50,022 nucleotides of DNA. Origin: Opitutales bacterium. Its GTDB lineage: Bacteria > Verrucomicrobiota > Verrucomicrobiia > Opitutales > Oceanipulchritudinaceae. The notes below the pieces were generated by a model that saw only the letters and a list, made by a program, of their open reading frames with translations, made no database searches and was not told the origin of the DNA. Below, one piece after another: positions 34,754 through 45,061 of this stretch. The number at the start of each line of letters is the position of its first letter. The first letter of the stretch is position 1. The position numbers and the translations under genes were made by a program. The stretch covers positions 1 through 50,022 of the forward strand of contig JAFGLA010000104.1 in assembly GCA_016928295.1 (NCBI GenBank), read 5' to 3'.

Positions 34754-35365
34754 ATGAAGACAGAAATGACAGACATGCTTGCCCACATTAACATGTCCCC
34801 AAACGGCCTCAAAGCCATTCTTACATCAGAATTTGAACTGATTTGGAATGACCGTGGCAGCGGTGCATCCAAAGACGGCGCGTTCTGGAAACCCAAGTCA
34901 ACATTCGACACACTCCCGATCGGTTCTATGGCAATGAGCGGTTACGGCGACCCGGACAACAAGTATGCCGCCCTGTGCATCGGCCCCGACGGACGCGACT
35001 CCAAGGCGCTGGCACATCCCATGAAGTTCGATCTGATATGGGCCGACCACGGCTCCGGTGCGGACAGGGACGGCTCCTGCTGGAGGCCGATTCCACCCAA
35101 CGGCTACGTGTCCATGGGCGACCTGTTCATGAACGGTTACAACGGCCCCAATCTGGACAGCGTATGGTGCGTCAGGCAAGACCTTGTAGAACCCACCAGC
35201 ATCGGCGAACTCATCTGGAACGACAAAGGCTCCGGCGCGGACAAGGACTTCGCGGCTTGGGAAATTGACGGCTTCCACGGCGACAGCAGATTCTCCTGCC
35301 CCTTCATAGGCAACAACGCCCATGAAAGGCCCTCCGTCACCGTGTTCAAGCTGAAGAACATCTAA
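34754..35365 (+). CDS. Vps62-like (DUF946) repeat protein
   Basis: 203 residues with no signal or membrane segment. Three copies of one motif are spaced about 65 residues apart: FELIWNDRGSGASKDGAFWK, FDLIWADHGSGADRDGSCWR and GELIWNDKGSGADKDFAAWE. Each of the first two is followed by a PxGxxxxG-like turn (IGSMAMSGYG, YVSMGDLFMNGYN). This is the signature of the Vps62/DUF946 family known from fungi, plants and some bacteria, whose biochemical role is poorly known. It stands alone between the GspB-like gene and enolase, with an AT-rich upstream region, which could mean horizontal acquisition. Confidence 0.7.
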   Translation: MKTEMTDMLAHINMSPNGLKAILTSEFELIWNDRGSGASKDGAFWKPKSTFDTLPIGSMAMSGYGDPDNKYAALCIGPDGRDSKALAHPMKFDLIWADHGSGADRDGSCWRPIPPNGYVSMGDLFMNGYNGPNLDSVWCVRQDLVEPTSIGELIWNDKGSGADKDFAAWEIDGFHGDSRFSCPFIGNNAHERPSVTVFKLKNI

Positions 35366-37000
<1,635 letters not shown>

Positions 37001-37022
37001 TCAAGACTTCAAGGTTTTGCAC

Positions 37023-37057
37023 AAAGTCCGGTCCCCGCAAAGGGCCGGACTTTTTTT
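37023..37057 (+). terminator. Rho-independent terminator after enolase
   Basis: AGTCCGG/CCGGACT stem with a 13-base loop that can pair further, followed by a seven-T run. Confidence 0.9.
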
Positions 37058-37184
37058 GCCCCAATAAGGCGCGACAAACAGTGAACCCCGCAAACTACTT
37101 TTCACTTTTTTTGTAATTGCAAAGGAGCAAGCCCCATAAAGACCTGTCCAGAAAACACCAGATACAAGTTGACCATGCCCCGAG

Positions 37185-37344
37185 GGAGCGTTTGCAAATA
37201 GGCGGACCGAGGAGGCGGGATGGATTTCTGAGATAAAAATCAGAACATGAGGCGAGGTGAATCGAGATTCCCCGAGCTGAATGGGTTGTTTATTAGCCAG
37301 AAAGACAACCGCATTCCGACGGGAGTTCTATTTGCAAACGCTCC
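37185..37344 (-). repeat. Dispersed inverted-repeat (MITE-like) element, copy 4
   Basis: 160 bp with perfect 17-bp ends GGAGCGTTTGCAAATAG/CTATTTGCAAACGCTCC, in the same orientation as copy 3 and nearly identical to it inside. It lies in the 440-bp gap between the enolase terminator and the small lipoprotein gene; the rest of the gap holds nothing recognisable. Confidence 0.95.
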
Positions 37345-37497
37345 ACAGCCCATCAAAATCAAAATAACCAACCAAGGGAAACGAAAGCCTTGTGTTGACG
37401 ATCGGCCATGCGATGTGCAGCCTGTTTTCTTTCATTGACGCGAAACTCCCGCCGCGCTTGCCTTCTGCTTCTCAACACGATTTTCTTACAACGTAAG

Positions 37498-37662
37498 ATG
37501 AAAAAGTCTCTACTCGTCCTGCTCATGCTCGCCGGTCTTGCACTGCCCTTCACGGGCTGCCTCGACTCCAGTGAAGAAGCCTCCGGCACCGTGCCATGGG
37601 GTGCGCCATCAAGCTGGGAAGGCGGCGGCCCGGGCATGCCCAACATGAACCAGAAAGACTAG
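37498..37662 (+). CDS. Very small predicted lipoprotein
   Basis: 54 residues: signal (LLVLLMLAGLALPFTGC) with lipobox PFTGC and a short Gly/Pro-rich mature part (SSWEGGGPGMPNMNQKD). No family recognised. It ends 18 bases before rsmI and is probably co-transcribed with it. Confidence 0.65.
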   Translation: MKKSLLVLLMLAGLALPFTGCLDSSEEASGTVPWGAPSSWEGGGPGMPNMNQKD

Positions 37663-37680
37663 CCCACCAGCTTCTACAGA

Positions 37681-38385
37681 ATGGAGGAGCGTGCAGAAGC
37701 CTGTCTCTACGTCGTAGGCACCCCTCTGGGTAACCGTGAGGACCTCTCGCCACGCGCGGCGAGAACGCTTGGCGAAGTGGACCTGATAGCATGTGAAGAC
37801 ACGCGCAATTCGCAGCGCATTCTTCAGCCCCTTGGCATATCCAAGCCAACGGTTGCCTATCACGAGCACAACGAACAAAAACAGGCCATTGCGCTTGCCG
37901 ACGCCATAGAACAAGGCAAAAGCATCGCCATAATAAGCGACGCGGGAATGCCCGCAATCAGCGACCCGGGCTTTCGCATCGTGCGCGAATGCAGGCGCAG
38001 AGGGCTGAAAGTAGTCCCCATCCCGGGGCCGACGGCAGCAATGACCGCGCTTGCCGCATCGGGCCTGCCCAGCGACGGCTTCCTGTTTCTCGGCTTTCTG
38101 CCCGCCAAAACGGCGGCTCGCAAACGCAGCTTCGAGCAGTATCGGGACTTTGCCTACACGATAATCTATTACGAATCCACGTACCGCATCGAAGCCTTCA
38201 TGGACGATCTCATCGAAGTGCTTGGCCCGGGGCGCACGGTATGCATCGGCAGGGAGCTGACCAAAATGCACGAGACATTCTACACCGGCCGTGCTGACGA
38301 GGTTAAACAGCGTCTGACATCCGGCAGCACCAAGGGCGAATTCGTGGTAATGATAGCCAAGGAAGGGTATTCGCTTGAAAGCTGA
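37681..38385 (+). CDS. rsmI: 16S rRNA C1402 2'-O-methyltransferase
   Basis: SAM-dependent methylation of C1402 in the ribosomal P site. The tetrapyrrole-methylase fold is seen: LYVVGTPLGNREDLSPRAAR, IACEDTRNSQRIL, ISDAGMPAISDPGFRIVREC and PIPGPTAAMTALAASGLP, then the RsmI-type FLFLGFLPAKTAARK and YYESTYRIEAF. 234 residues, slightly shorter than the E. coli 286. It overlaps the phosphatase gene by 11 bases. Confidence 0.95.
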   Translation: MEERAEACLYVVGTPLGNREDLSPRAARTLGEVDLIACEDTRNSQRILQPLGISKPTVAYHEHNEQKQAIALADAIEQGKSIAIISDAGMPAISDPGFRIVRECRRRGLKVVPIPGPTAAMTALAASGLPSDGFLFLGFLPAKTAARKRSFEQYRDFAYTIIYYESTYRIEAFMDDLIEVLGPGRTVCIGRELTKMHETFYTGRADEVKQRLTSGSTKGEFVVMIAKEGYSLES

Positions 38386-39313
38386 CAAGGGCAAGGTGGT
38401 GTCCGTAATAGACATCGGCAGCAACACGATTAAGTATCTGGTTGCGGCCAAAGGAATGGAACTGCTCGACTACGGCTCCGAAGACACGCGCATAGGCGTC
38501 GGCATGGGACGCGAGGGTCCGGTCATTCTGCAAAAAGCCGCCATTGAGGCAGGCGTTGAATGCGTCAAAAAACTCTGGGACAAGGCGAGCGCCTTCAAGC
38601 CCGACGAGCGCGAAATAGTGGCCACAAGCGCCGTGCGCGACGCACAAAACCGCGAGGAGTTCGTCTCGCTCGTAAAAGAAGCCACGGGAGCGCAAATCCG
38701 TATTCTTTCCGGCGCAGAGGAGGCGCAGTATGTGGGAGCTGGCGTATCGCGAGACCCCAACATCACGGCCTACAAGCCCTTTTACCTCATGGACCTTGGC
38801 GGAGGAAGCCTTGAGCTGCTCGAATACAGCGGCGGCGTAGTAAGGCAAAAGGTCAGCCTGCCCCTGGGGGCGGTGCGCCTGAAGGAAAAGCTGATCCGCG
38901 ACGCCGCAGCCCCCATGAGCATGAACGATATTAACGAAGTGCGCGAATACGTTACAGAAACAGTATTCGCAAGCGGCTTCGACTTTCGTAACCCCGCCGC
39001 TCTCATCGGAACCGGCGGTGGCCTCACCCACGCCCGCTTCATGCTTGCAGCGCAAAAGGGCCTCTCCAAACAAGAGTCCGATGCGACACTGCCCATTGCC
39101 AAAATGCGCGCCCTGATGTATTCCATCTGCGGCATGAAGCTCGAAGACAGGGCCAAGCTGCCGAAACTGCCCGTTGCAAGAGCGGACATCATGCCCGTTG
39201 CCATGATAGTGCTGACCACGATCATGGACCTGGCAATGGTCGGAAGCGTTGTGCACTCATTCTACAACCTGCGCTACGGCATAGCGGCAGAGCTGCTGGG
39301 CGAATCGCGCTAG
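38375..39313 (+). CDS. Ppx/GppA family phosphatase
   Basis: ASKHA-fold phosphatase acting on polyphosphate or pppGpp. VIDIGSNTIKYLVA (phosphate 1), ATSAVRDAQNREEF, ILSGAEEAQYVGAGV, LMDLGGGSLELLEY and GTGGGLTHARFML are typical. 312 residues, so only the core domains, without the C-terminal HD-like region of long Ppx/GppA. The start is a TTG with GGAAGGG about 8-14 bases upstream; a GTG 21 bases further on is an alternative. Which substrate it uses cannot be told. Confidence 0.9.
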   Translation: MKADKGKVVSVIDIGSNTIKYLVAAKGMELLDYGSEDTRIGVGMGREGPVILQKAAIEAGVECVKKLWDKASAFKPDEREIVATSAVRDAQNREEFVSLVKEATGAQIRILSGAEEAQYVGAGVSRDPNITAYKPFYLMDLGGGSLELLEYSGGVVRQKVSLPLGAVRLKEKLIRDAAAPMSMNDINEVREYVTETVFASGFDFRNPAALIGTGGGLTHARFMLAAQKGLSKQESDATLPIAKMRALMYSICGMKLEDRAKLPKLPVARADIMPVAMIVLTTIMDLAMVGSVVHSFYNLRYGIAAELLGESR

Positions 39314-39344
39314 AGAAGCTGTCTGCAATCGGATATCCCTTCAA

Positions 39345-39389
39345 CAAAAAACACCCGTGCTGCACGCGATGGCAACACGGGCGTTTTTT
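39345..39389. terminator. Bidirectional terminator between the phosphatase gene and dapL
   Basis: AAAAAACACCCGTG and CACGGGCGTTTTTT form a stem with A- and T-runs at its ends, between convergent genes. Confidence 0.85.
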
Positions 39390-39410
39390 AAGGTTTTACT
39401 CTGACTGCGA

Positions 39411-40640
39411 TCAGCCTTTTTTAAGGGCCGCCTTGATCAGCTCGATAGCATCGAGAACGTTCTTTCGGCTGTTGAAGGCAGAGAAACGCACATGACCTTC
39501 GCCACAGCGGCCAAAGCCGGAACCCGGTGTGCAGACAACGCCCGCTTCGTTCAAGAGGCGGTCGAAGAATGCCCATGAGTCGCCCCCCGGGCGCACCCAG
39601 AGGTAGGGGCTGTTCTCGCCACCGACGCAAGGCACGCCGATGCTCAGCACTGCCTCGCGCACAAGGCGGGCATTTTCAAGGTAAAAGTCCACAAGCGCCT
39701 TCACCTGCGCCTTGCCCTCGGGAGAGTAAACGGCTGCCGCCGCCTTCTGCACCGGATAGGACAGGCCGTTGAAGCGCGTTGCCTGACGACGCATCCAGAG
39801 CGAATGAAGCGAGTGCATGTTGCCCTTGGAATCGGGCAGTTTCAAGTCGCGCGGTATCACCATGTAAGCTGCGCGCGCACCCGTGAAACCAGCCGTCTTG
39901 GAAAAGCTGCGAAACTCCACCGCGACTTCCCTCGCGCCCTCGATTTCGTAAATGGAACGGGGGATTTCAGGATCGCGCACAAAGGCCTCGTATGCGGCGT
40001 CGAAAAGAATGACCGCCTTGTTCGCACGGGCATAATCAACCCATGCCTTTAACTGCGCTTTCGTCGCCACGGCACCCGTCGGATTGTTCGGGAAGCAAAG
40101 GTAGATGACATCGACCGCTTCGCTCGGCGGAGCTGGCACGTACCCGTTCTCCGGCGTAGAATCAAGATACACAAGCCCCTCGTAGCGACTGCCGTTCCAA
40201 GAGCCGGTATGGCCCGCCATAACGTTGCTATCCACGTAAACGGGATAGACAGGGTCGGGAACGGCGATTCTCACATTCGCGCCAAACAACTCCTGAATGC
40301 TGCCAGTGTCGCACTTGGCACCGTCGGAAAGGAAAATCTCGTCCGCGCCAACGTCGGCCCCGCGCGCCTTGAAGTCGTTCTCCGCAATAGCGTTGCGAAG
40401 AAAGGCGTAACCCTCGTAAGGGCCGTAACCCATGAACGTTTCGCGGCGGCCAAGGTCGTCCACTCCCTCGTGGAATGCCTTCAGACAGGCCTCGGGAAGA
40501 GGTTCGGTAACATCCCCGATACCCATCTTGATAACCCTGCGCTCGGGATACTTGTCCTGAAAAGCCTGCACTCGGCGGGCGACCTCAGCGAACAGATAGT
40601 TGCCTGCGATTTTTGTGAAATTGTCGTTGATTTGAAACAT
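39411..40640 (-). CDS. dapL: LL-diaminopimelate aminotransferase
   Basis: PLP enzyme converting tetrahydrodipicolinate directly to LL-diaminopimelate for lysine and peptidoglycan, the short DAP route used in plants, Chlamydiae and Verrucomicrobia. Seen: INDNFTKIAGNYLFAEVARR at the N-terminus, MGIGDVTEPLP, YGPYEGYAFLRNAIA, SDGAKCDTGSIQELFG, CFPNNPTGAVATK, and FRSFSKTAGFTGARAAYMV with the PLP Lys. 409 residues, normal. Confidence 0.97.
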   Translation of the reverse strand: MFQINDNFTKIAGNYLFAEVARRVQAFQDKYPERRVIKMGIGDVTEPLPEACLKAFHEGVDDLGRRETFMGYGPYEGYAFLRNAIAENDFKARGADVGADEIFLSDGAKCDTGSIQELFGANVRIAVPDPVYPVYVDSNVMAGHTGSWNGSRYEGLVYLDSTPENGYVPAPPSEAVDVIYLCFPNNPTGAVATKAQLKAWVDYARANKAVILFDAAYEAFVRDPEIPRSIYEIEGAREVAVEFRSFSKTAGFTGARAAYMVIPRDLKLPDSKGNMHSLHSLWMRRQATRFNGLSYPVQKAAAAVYSPEGKAQVKALVDFYLENARLVREAVLSIGVPCVGGENSPYLWVRPGGDSWAFFDRLLNEAGVVCTPGSGFGRCGEGHVRFSAFNSRKNVLDAIELIKAALKKG

Positions 40641-40700
40641 GACGAGTTCTTGAAAGGGCTTAAAGCGTATCTCAAAAGAAAACCAAGAAACCAGAGTTGT

Positions 40701-40795
40701 TTATCCGCAGATGAAAAAGGATAGAAAATGGATTACGAGTGATATAAGTTTTTATCCTTCAATAATCTGCGTTAATCAGCGTAATCTGCGGATAA
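40701..40795. repeat. Inverted-repeat element with 12-bp perfect ends
   Basis: TTATCCGCAGAT at the left and ATCTGCGGATAA at the right enclose 71 AT-rich bases, including two AATCTGCG direct repeats near the right end. Similar 'ATCTGCGTTAATCAGCGTAATCTGCGG' style sequences recur in intergenic regions of various bacteria, recalled from general knowledge; only this copy is in the window. Confidence 0.65.
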
Positions 40796-40945
40796 AAATG
40801 CTTGTATCTTTCTATTTCGGTAAACTTTTGAGAATCGCCATAAAACCCCAAGTCTAGGCATATTATCCGACTCGGCGCAAGGCTCGGGAAACAGCTGCCC
40901 CCAAAGTTGGCCAAAACAACTCTCCCAACGAAGCGAAACATATTC

Positions 40946-40983
40946 GGTAGCGCATGCAAATAGACGCACCAAGGAGGTAGGCC
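40946..40983 (-). repeat. Remnant of the dispersed inverted-repeat element
   Basis: About 38 bases (GGTAGCGCATGCAAATAGAC, then CACCAAGGAGGTAGGCC) match one end of copies 3 and 4 with several substitutions; the rest of the element is missing. It lies between the divergent dapL and mutL genes. Confidence 0.6.
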
Positions 40984-41058
40984 TAAACAGATAACGCGTA
41001 TTTATGCTGGCGCGAAAGGGCAGGAAAATGAGATTATGCAAACCAAGCCAGCCAAACC

Positions 41059-42978
41059 GTGCAAGATTGCCCCCCCAGTAGCCATACGCCCAGAATTGAG
41101 GTCCTGCCAGAGCGCGTGGCCAACCAGATCGCAGCCGGAGAAGTCGTCGAACGACCCGCCGCAGTGGTGAAGGAACTTGTGGAAAACAGCCTCGATGCGG
41201 GCGCAACGCGCATAGACGTGAGCTTCGAGGCAGGCGGGCGCAGACTCATCCGCGTGGAAGACGACGGCTGGGGCATGTGCCCCGAGGATGCGCAAAACGC
41301 CCTAAAACGACACGCCACCAGCAAACTGCGCGAGGCGCGGGATCTGGACAACATCGCAAGTTTCGGCTTTCGCGGCGAAGCCCTGCCCAGCATCGCCAGC
41401 GTATCGCGCTTCACACTGCGCAGCCGCGCCGAAGGCTTTGCCGAGGGGACGGAAATACAGGTCAGCGCGGGACGCGTCGTTTCGACCAAAGCCGTGGGCA
41501 TGGCGCGAGGGACGCGAATCGAAGTGGCACACCTTTTTGAAGGCGTGCCCGCGAGGCGAAAGTTCCTCAAAAGCGACCGCACAGAGGCCGCTCACATCGT
41601 CCTTGGCTGCCGCCTTCTGGCCGTTGCGCACCCGAACGTCGGCTTCAGCCTGACCGAAAACGGGCACACCGTATTTCGCAGTCCCGCCTGCCCAAGCCTT
41701 GCCGAGCGCGTGGGCGAAGTCTTCGGCAAGGCCCTCGCCGATGAGCTTTCACCAATATGCGCCGAGCGCGAAGGGCTGAAAATAAGCGGCCTGATTTCCC
41801 GCCCGGGCGCCGGACGCGCTACAAGAGCGGAGCTGTTCCTTTACGCGAACAAGCGCCCGGTGGAAAACCGCGCCCTCGCCAGCGCGCTAGTCGAAGCCTG
41901 CAAGGGCTTCATACACAAGGGACGTTTTCCGGCGGCCTTCCTCTTTGTGGACATTGCCCCAGAGGCGCTGGACGTAAACGTGCACCCCACCAAACGCGAA
42001 ATCCGCCTGCGCGACGAAGCCGGAGTGAGCGGCTTTGTGATGGACACCGTCCTGGAGCACATGGAAAGACTGGCTCGCGAAGAGAGCGAACGGCACACGA
42101 GCATTTTCTCAAATCCCTCCGTGCGCGAGATAGAGAACCAAGCTGGCAGCGAGGCTGATATGGAAAGCCCCGAGATTCTACCGGCCCCTGCGATACGCCC
42201 CATCGAAGCGACCCGCAAATTGCCCCCGCCCGAGGTTCCCGCTTTCAAAGACCGGCCAACAGCAAATCCCCGGCCCGCAGCTCAGCCCGCCAGAACGCCA
42301 AAGCAAGGCGCGACTGAGCGCCCCGGCCCATGCATCCAGTCTGCGAGCAAGACCTCCGCGCCACAGGTTCCAGTACCTATGGCGAAAAGGGAGGACTCGC
42401 CAGCCCTGCCCTCCCGCTGGCGCTACCTTGGCACGGCGCACGGCAAGCACGTCCTCTTTGAAACGCCCGACGGGCTGCTTTGCCTTAACCGCAACGCGGC
42501 CTTGGCAAGGGTGCTGTACGAGGACTACCTGCAAAGCCTCGAAAGCGGGCAGATACTCACACAGCAACTGCTCTTTCCGCCCCTCTTTGAACTGCCCCCG
42601 CTGATGGCGGACGTTTTGGAGCGCAATCTGGACTTTTTCCGCGCAAACGGCTTCACAGTGGAAAGCTTCGGCGGAGACAGCTTCAGAGTCGGCAGCATCC
42701 CGACATGGTTCGACGGAGACGAGAGCGAAGAGTTCATCAAGGAAGCGGTCGAAAAAATGTCGCAAAACGGACTGCGTCCCGAAAAGGACGCCGCACTCGC
42801 ACGCGAGACGCTTGCCCGCATGGCCAGCATACACGCGGCATCCAGCGCGGCTCCTGCGGACGAGCTTGAAGTTCTCTCGCTGGCAAGGAGGCTCCTGTCG
42901 TGCAAAAACCCGCTGACAGACCCAAGGGGCCGCCCCACGTATTTTGAACTCAGCAAGGGCGAACTCGAAAAACGCTAG
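41059..42978 (+). CDS. mutL: DNA mismatch repair protein MutL, endonuclease motifs degenerate
   Basis: GHKL ATPase matchmaker of mismatch repair. The N-terminal ATPase is intact: VANQIAAGEVVERPAAVVKE, ENSLDAGAT, DDGWGM, RHATSKL and GFRGEALPSIASVS. A Pro-rich linker (about 370-455) joins a C-terminal dimerisation domain (WRYLGTAHGKHVLFETPDG). There the three metal-binding motifs of nicking MutLs are lost: DQHA(X)2E(X)4E reads LNRNAALARVLYE, ACRxA reads SIHAASSAAP, and CPHGRP reads DPRGRP. 639 residues. The start is a GTG; ATGs just upstream are out of frame. It converges with aroQ, leaving 2 bases. Confidence 0.95.
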   Translation: MQDCPPSSHTPRIEVLPERVANQIAAGEVVERPAAVVKELVENSLDAGATRIDVSFEAGGRRLIRVEDDGWGMCPEDAQNALKRHATSKLREARDLDNIASFGFRGEALPSIASVSRFTLRSRAEGFAEGTEIQVSAGRVVSTKAVGMARGTRIEVAHLFEGVPARRKFLKSDRTEAAHIVLGCRLLAVAHPNVGFSLTENGHTVFRSPACPSLAERVGEVFGKALADELSPICAEREGLKISGLISRPGAGRATRAELFLYANKRPVENRALASALVEACKGFIHKGRFPAAFLFVDIAPEALDVNVHPTKREIRLRDEAGVSGFVMDTVLEHMERLAREESERHTSIFSNPSVREIENQAGSEADMESPEILPAPAIRPIEATRKLPPPEVPAFKDRPTANPRPAAQPARTPKQGATERPGPCIQSASKTSAPQVPVPMAKREDSPALPSRWRYLGTAHGKHVLFETPDGLLCLNRNAALARVLYEDYLQSLESGQILTQQLLFPPLFELPPLMADVLERNLDFFRANGFTVESFGGDSFRVGSIPTWFDGDESEEFIKEAVEKMSQNGLRPEKDAALARETLARMASIHAASSAAPADELEVLSLARRLLSCKNPLTDPRGRPTYFELSKGELEKR

Positions 42979-42980
42979 CT

Positions 42981-43409
42981 CTACTTGGCAAGGAAGCGCA
43001 ACGCGGCGAGGTAGCCCTCAAAGCCCAGCCCGCTAATCACGGCGCGGCTGACAGCACCGGTCAAGGTGCGGTGGCGAAACTCCTCGCGAGAGTGGACGTT
43101 GCTGATGTGCACCTCCACAACGGGCAGCTTCACCGCCGAAATGGCGTCGCGAAGGGCGACACTCGTATGCGTGTATGCGGCGGGATTGAACACGATTCCG
43201 TCGAGAGCATCGTCCTCTGCCTCATGAATGGCATCCACGAGAACCCCCTCGTGGTTGGACTGGCAAAAGCGCACATCCACGCCCAACGCCGCAGCCTCGG
43301 CACGAATCATTGCCTCAAGCTCGGCCAGAGTCTGCGCCCCGTAGGTGCCAGGCTCGCGCTTGCCCAGACGGTTCAAGTTCGGCCCGTTGAGAATGAGGAA
43401 ACGCTTCAT
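42981..43409 (-). CDS. aroQ: 3-dehydroquinate dehydratase, type II
   Basis: Dehydrates 3-dehydroquinate to 3-dehydroshikimate in aromatic amino-acid synthesis. The family order is seen: LILNGPNLNRLGKREPGTYG (catalytic Arg and Tyr), CQSNHEGVLVDAIHEA, IVFNPAAYTHTSVALRDAI and VEVHISNVHSREEFRH. 142 residues, the usual size. Confidence 0.97.
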   Translation of the reverse strand: MKRFLILNGPNLNRLGKREPGTYGAQTLAELEAMIRAEAAALGVDVRFCQSNHEGVLVDAIHEAEDDALDGIVFNPAAYTHTSVALRDAISAVKLPVVEVHISNVHSREEFRHRTLTGAVSRAVISGLGFEGYLAALRFLAK

Positions 43410-43486
43410 GCAAAACCCTTAGCGAATAATAACAGCAAACTCAAGCCGCGACTGGAAATGCCCGAAGTCACTTATCAAGAGGAAAC

Positions 43487-44575
43487 TCAGGGCACCAGCC
43501 TCGTCTTGCCGGAAGCCTTGACAATGGAGCCGCGCAAAACGACGGAAGTATCGAACACTACGGGACTTGTCATATCCTCTGACCCCTTGTCGCGCATCGC
43601 GTCAATTCTGCGCATCAGCACGTCCACTGCCTTTGCCCCCATCATTCGCAGCGGCTGGCGAACTGTGGAAAGCTGCGGCACGGTCGTACGGGCGGCAAGA
43701 GTATCGTCAAAGCCGCAGATGGACACTTCGTCGGGGATGCGCACCCCCATCGAGGCGAGCGCCTCCATGCAACCGATGGCAATGGCGTCGTTGGCGCAAA
43801 AAATCGCGTCCGGCAATGGCTTGCCCTTGTTGGACTTGAGCCACGAAAGCATCGAACGGCAACCATCCGCCGCTGTGAACTTTGAAAGCACAAGAAGTGC
43901 GGGATCCGCCTCGATTCCGGCATCGTTCAAAGCAGCATAATAGCCACGGATACGACGCTCGGCACCGACCAGGCCGCGCGGACCGGAAACGTGCATTATG
44001 CGCCTGTGCCCCATCGAAATCATGGCGTTAACCATCTCGCGGGCACCGCTTTCTTCGTTACTTTCGATGTTTACGATGCCCTCGTACTCGGTGTTGGCGT
44101 GCAGGGCGACAAAAGGCGTGTGGTTTGGCAAGGTGGCGGCAAGCTCCACGGTAAGAAGCGGTGCCACGAGTATCATCCCGTCGATGCGCCCGTCGCAGGA
44201 GGAGCTGACCTTGTCCATCTCCTCGGCCCAGTTGTGAAAGGTGAACACCGTGGCGTTCTGCCCGTGCCTCGAAGAGGATTCGATTATGCCGTTGAAAATT
44301 TCAACAAAGTAGTTGTTCAGCTCGTCATCCGCCCAGACGACGGAAACGCCAATCGTGTTCATACGCCGCTTGACAAGGGCTCGCGCGGCGACGTTCGGCC
44401 TGTATCCGAGCGCCTCTGCCGCCTCCAGAATCTTTACACGGGTAAGCTCCGAAATGCGGGCCGAAGTGCGCGTCTCGTTAAGGGCAGCAGACACCGCCAT
44501 GGCGGAAACGCCTGCGGCACGCCCAACGTCTGCGAGGGTGGCAGCCCGGGCGGTTTTCTTCTTCCTTACGTTCAT
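43487..44575 (-). CDS. LacI family transcriptional regulator
   Basis: 362 residues: an N-terminal helix-turn-helix (TLADVGRAAGVSAMAVSAAL and the hinge-helix GYRPNVAARALVKRR), then a periplasmic-binding-type effector domain (IGVSVVW, GRIDGMILVAP, PDAIFCANDAIAIGCMEAL, ISICGFDD-like VSICGFDDT). It is divergent from the GH31 alpha-xylosidase gene, with a perfect palindrome in between, so it probably senses a xyloglucan-derived sugar and controls that gene. Confidence 0.93.
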   Translation of the reverse strand: MNVRKKKTARAATLADVGRAAGVSAMAVSAALNETRTSARISELTRVKILEAAEALGYRPNVAARALVKRRMNTIGVSVVWADDELNNYFVEIFNGIIESSSRHGQNATVFTFHNWAEEMDKVSSSCDGRIDGMILVAPLLTVELAATLPNHTPFVALHANTEYEGIVNIESNEESGAREMVNAMISMGHRRIMHVSGPRGLVGAERRIRGYYAALNDAGIEADPALLVLSKFTAADGCRSMLSWLKSNKGKPLPDAIFCANDAIAIGCMEALASMGVRIPDEVSICGFDDTLAARTTVPQLSTVRQPLRMMGAKAVDVLMRRIDAMRDKGSEDMTSPVVFDTSVVLRGSIVKASGKTRLVP

Positions 44576-44845
44576 GCGCTAAAACAAAAGATTTTGAAAA
44601 TAATCAAGGAGTACTAACTCTCTTTGGGGCACAACGACAAGCCTCAATACCGGCGACCCATAAAAACAAATACGCGATAAAAACAAGATTACTTTTGAGA
44701 ACGCTTCCGGCCGCTTGTGGATTCCAAACAAACACCAATGAGCAATATCCCACCAAAAGCCTGATGCGAGACGACAGAAAAACGGGCAAAAAGCCCTCTC
44801 GAACAAAACCATTACTTTAAAGAGCGAAATGAGCTTGACTCATCC

Positions 44846-44861
44846 GATTTAACGTTAAATC
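44846..44861. promoter_or_regulatory. Candidate LacI-family operator
   Basis: GATTTAACGTTAAATC is a perfect 16-bp palindrome with a central CG, as in many LacI-family operators. A TTGACT -35-like hexamer (44835-44840) sits 5 bases before it, so it would overlap the spacer and -10 region of a rightward promoter. It lies in the 486-bp gap between the divergent regulator and xylosidase genes; nothing else was recognised there. Confidence 0.6.
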
Positions 44862-45061
44862 ACTTATCGCATACTCTTTCAACCCCTGATTCACAGTTCT
44901 GTCTAAAAATGCTCTCTTCGCCCGTCGCGCCATCGGCACAGGCAAGGAAGATCAAGACAACCTAAACAGCCTCTTTCCGTCACGCGCGTTACGTTGCACG
45001 GGCACAGCCTGTCAATGCCGCGCGAAAGCCAAACCTTCACAGACAAAACATACACATCATC

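Noticed and set aside
44579-44812. Possible 77-residue hydrophobic protein before the LacI gene
   Set aside because: No ribosome-binding site or family match; it lies in the regulatory gap between divergent genes and composition looks random.
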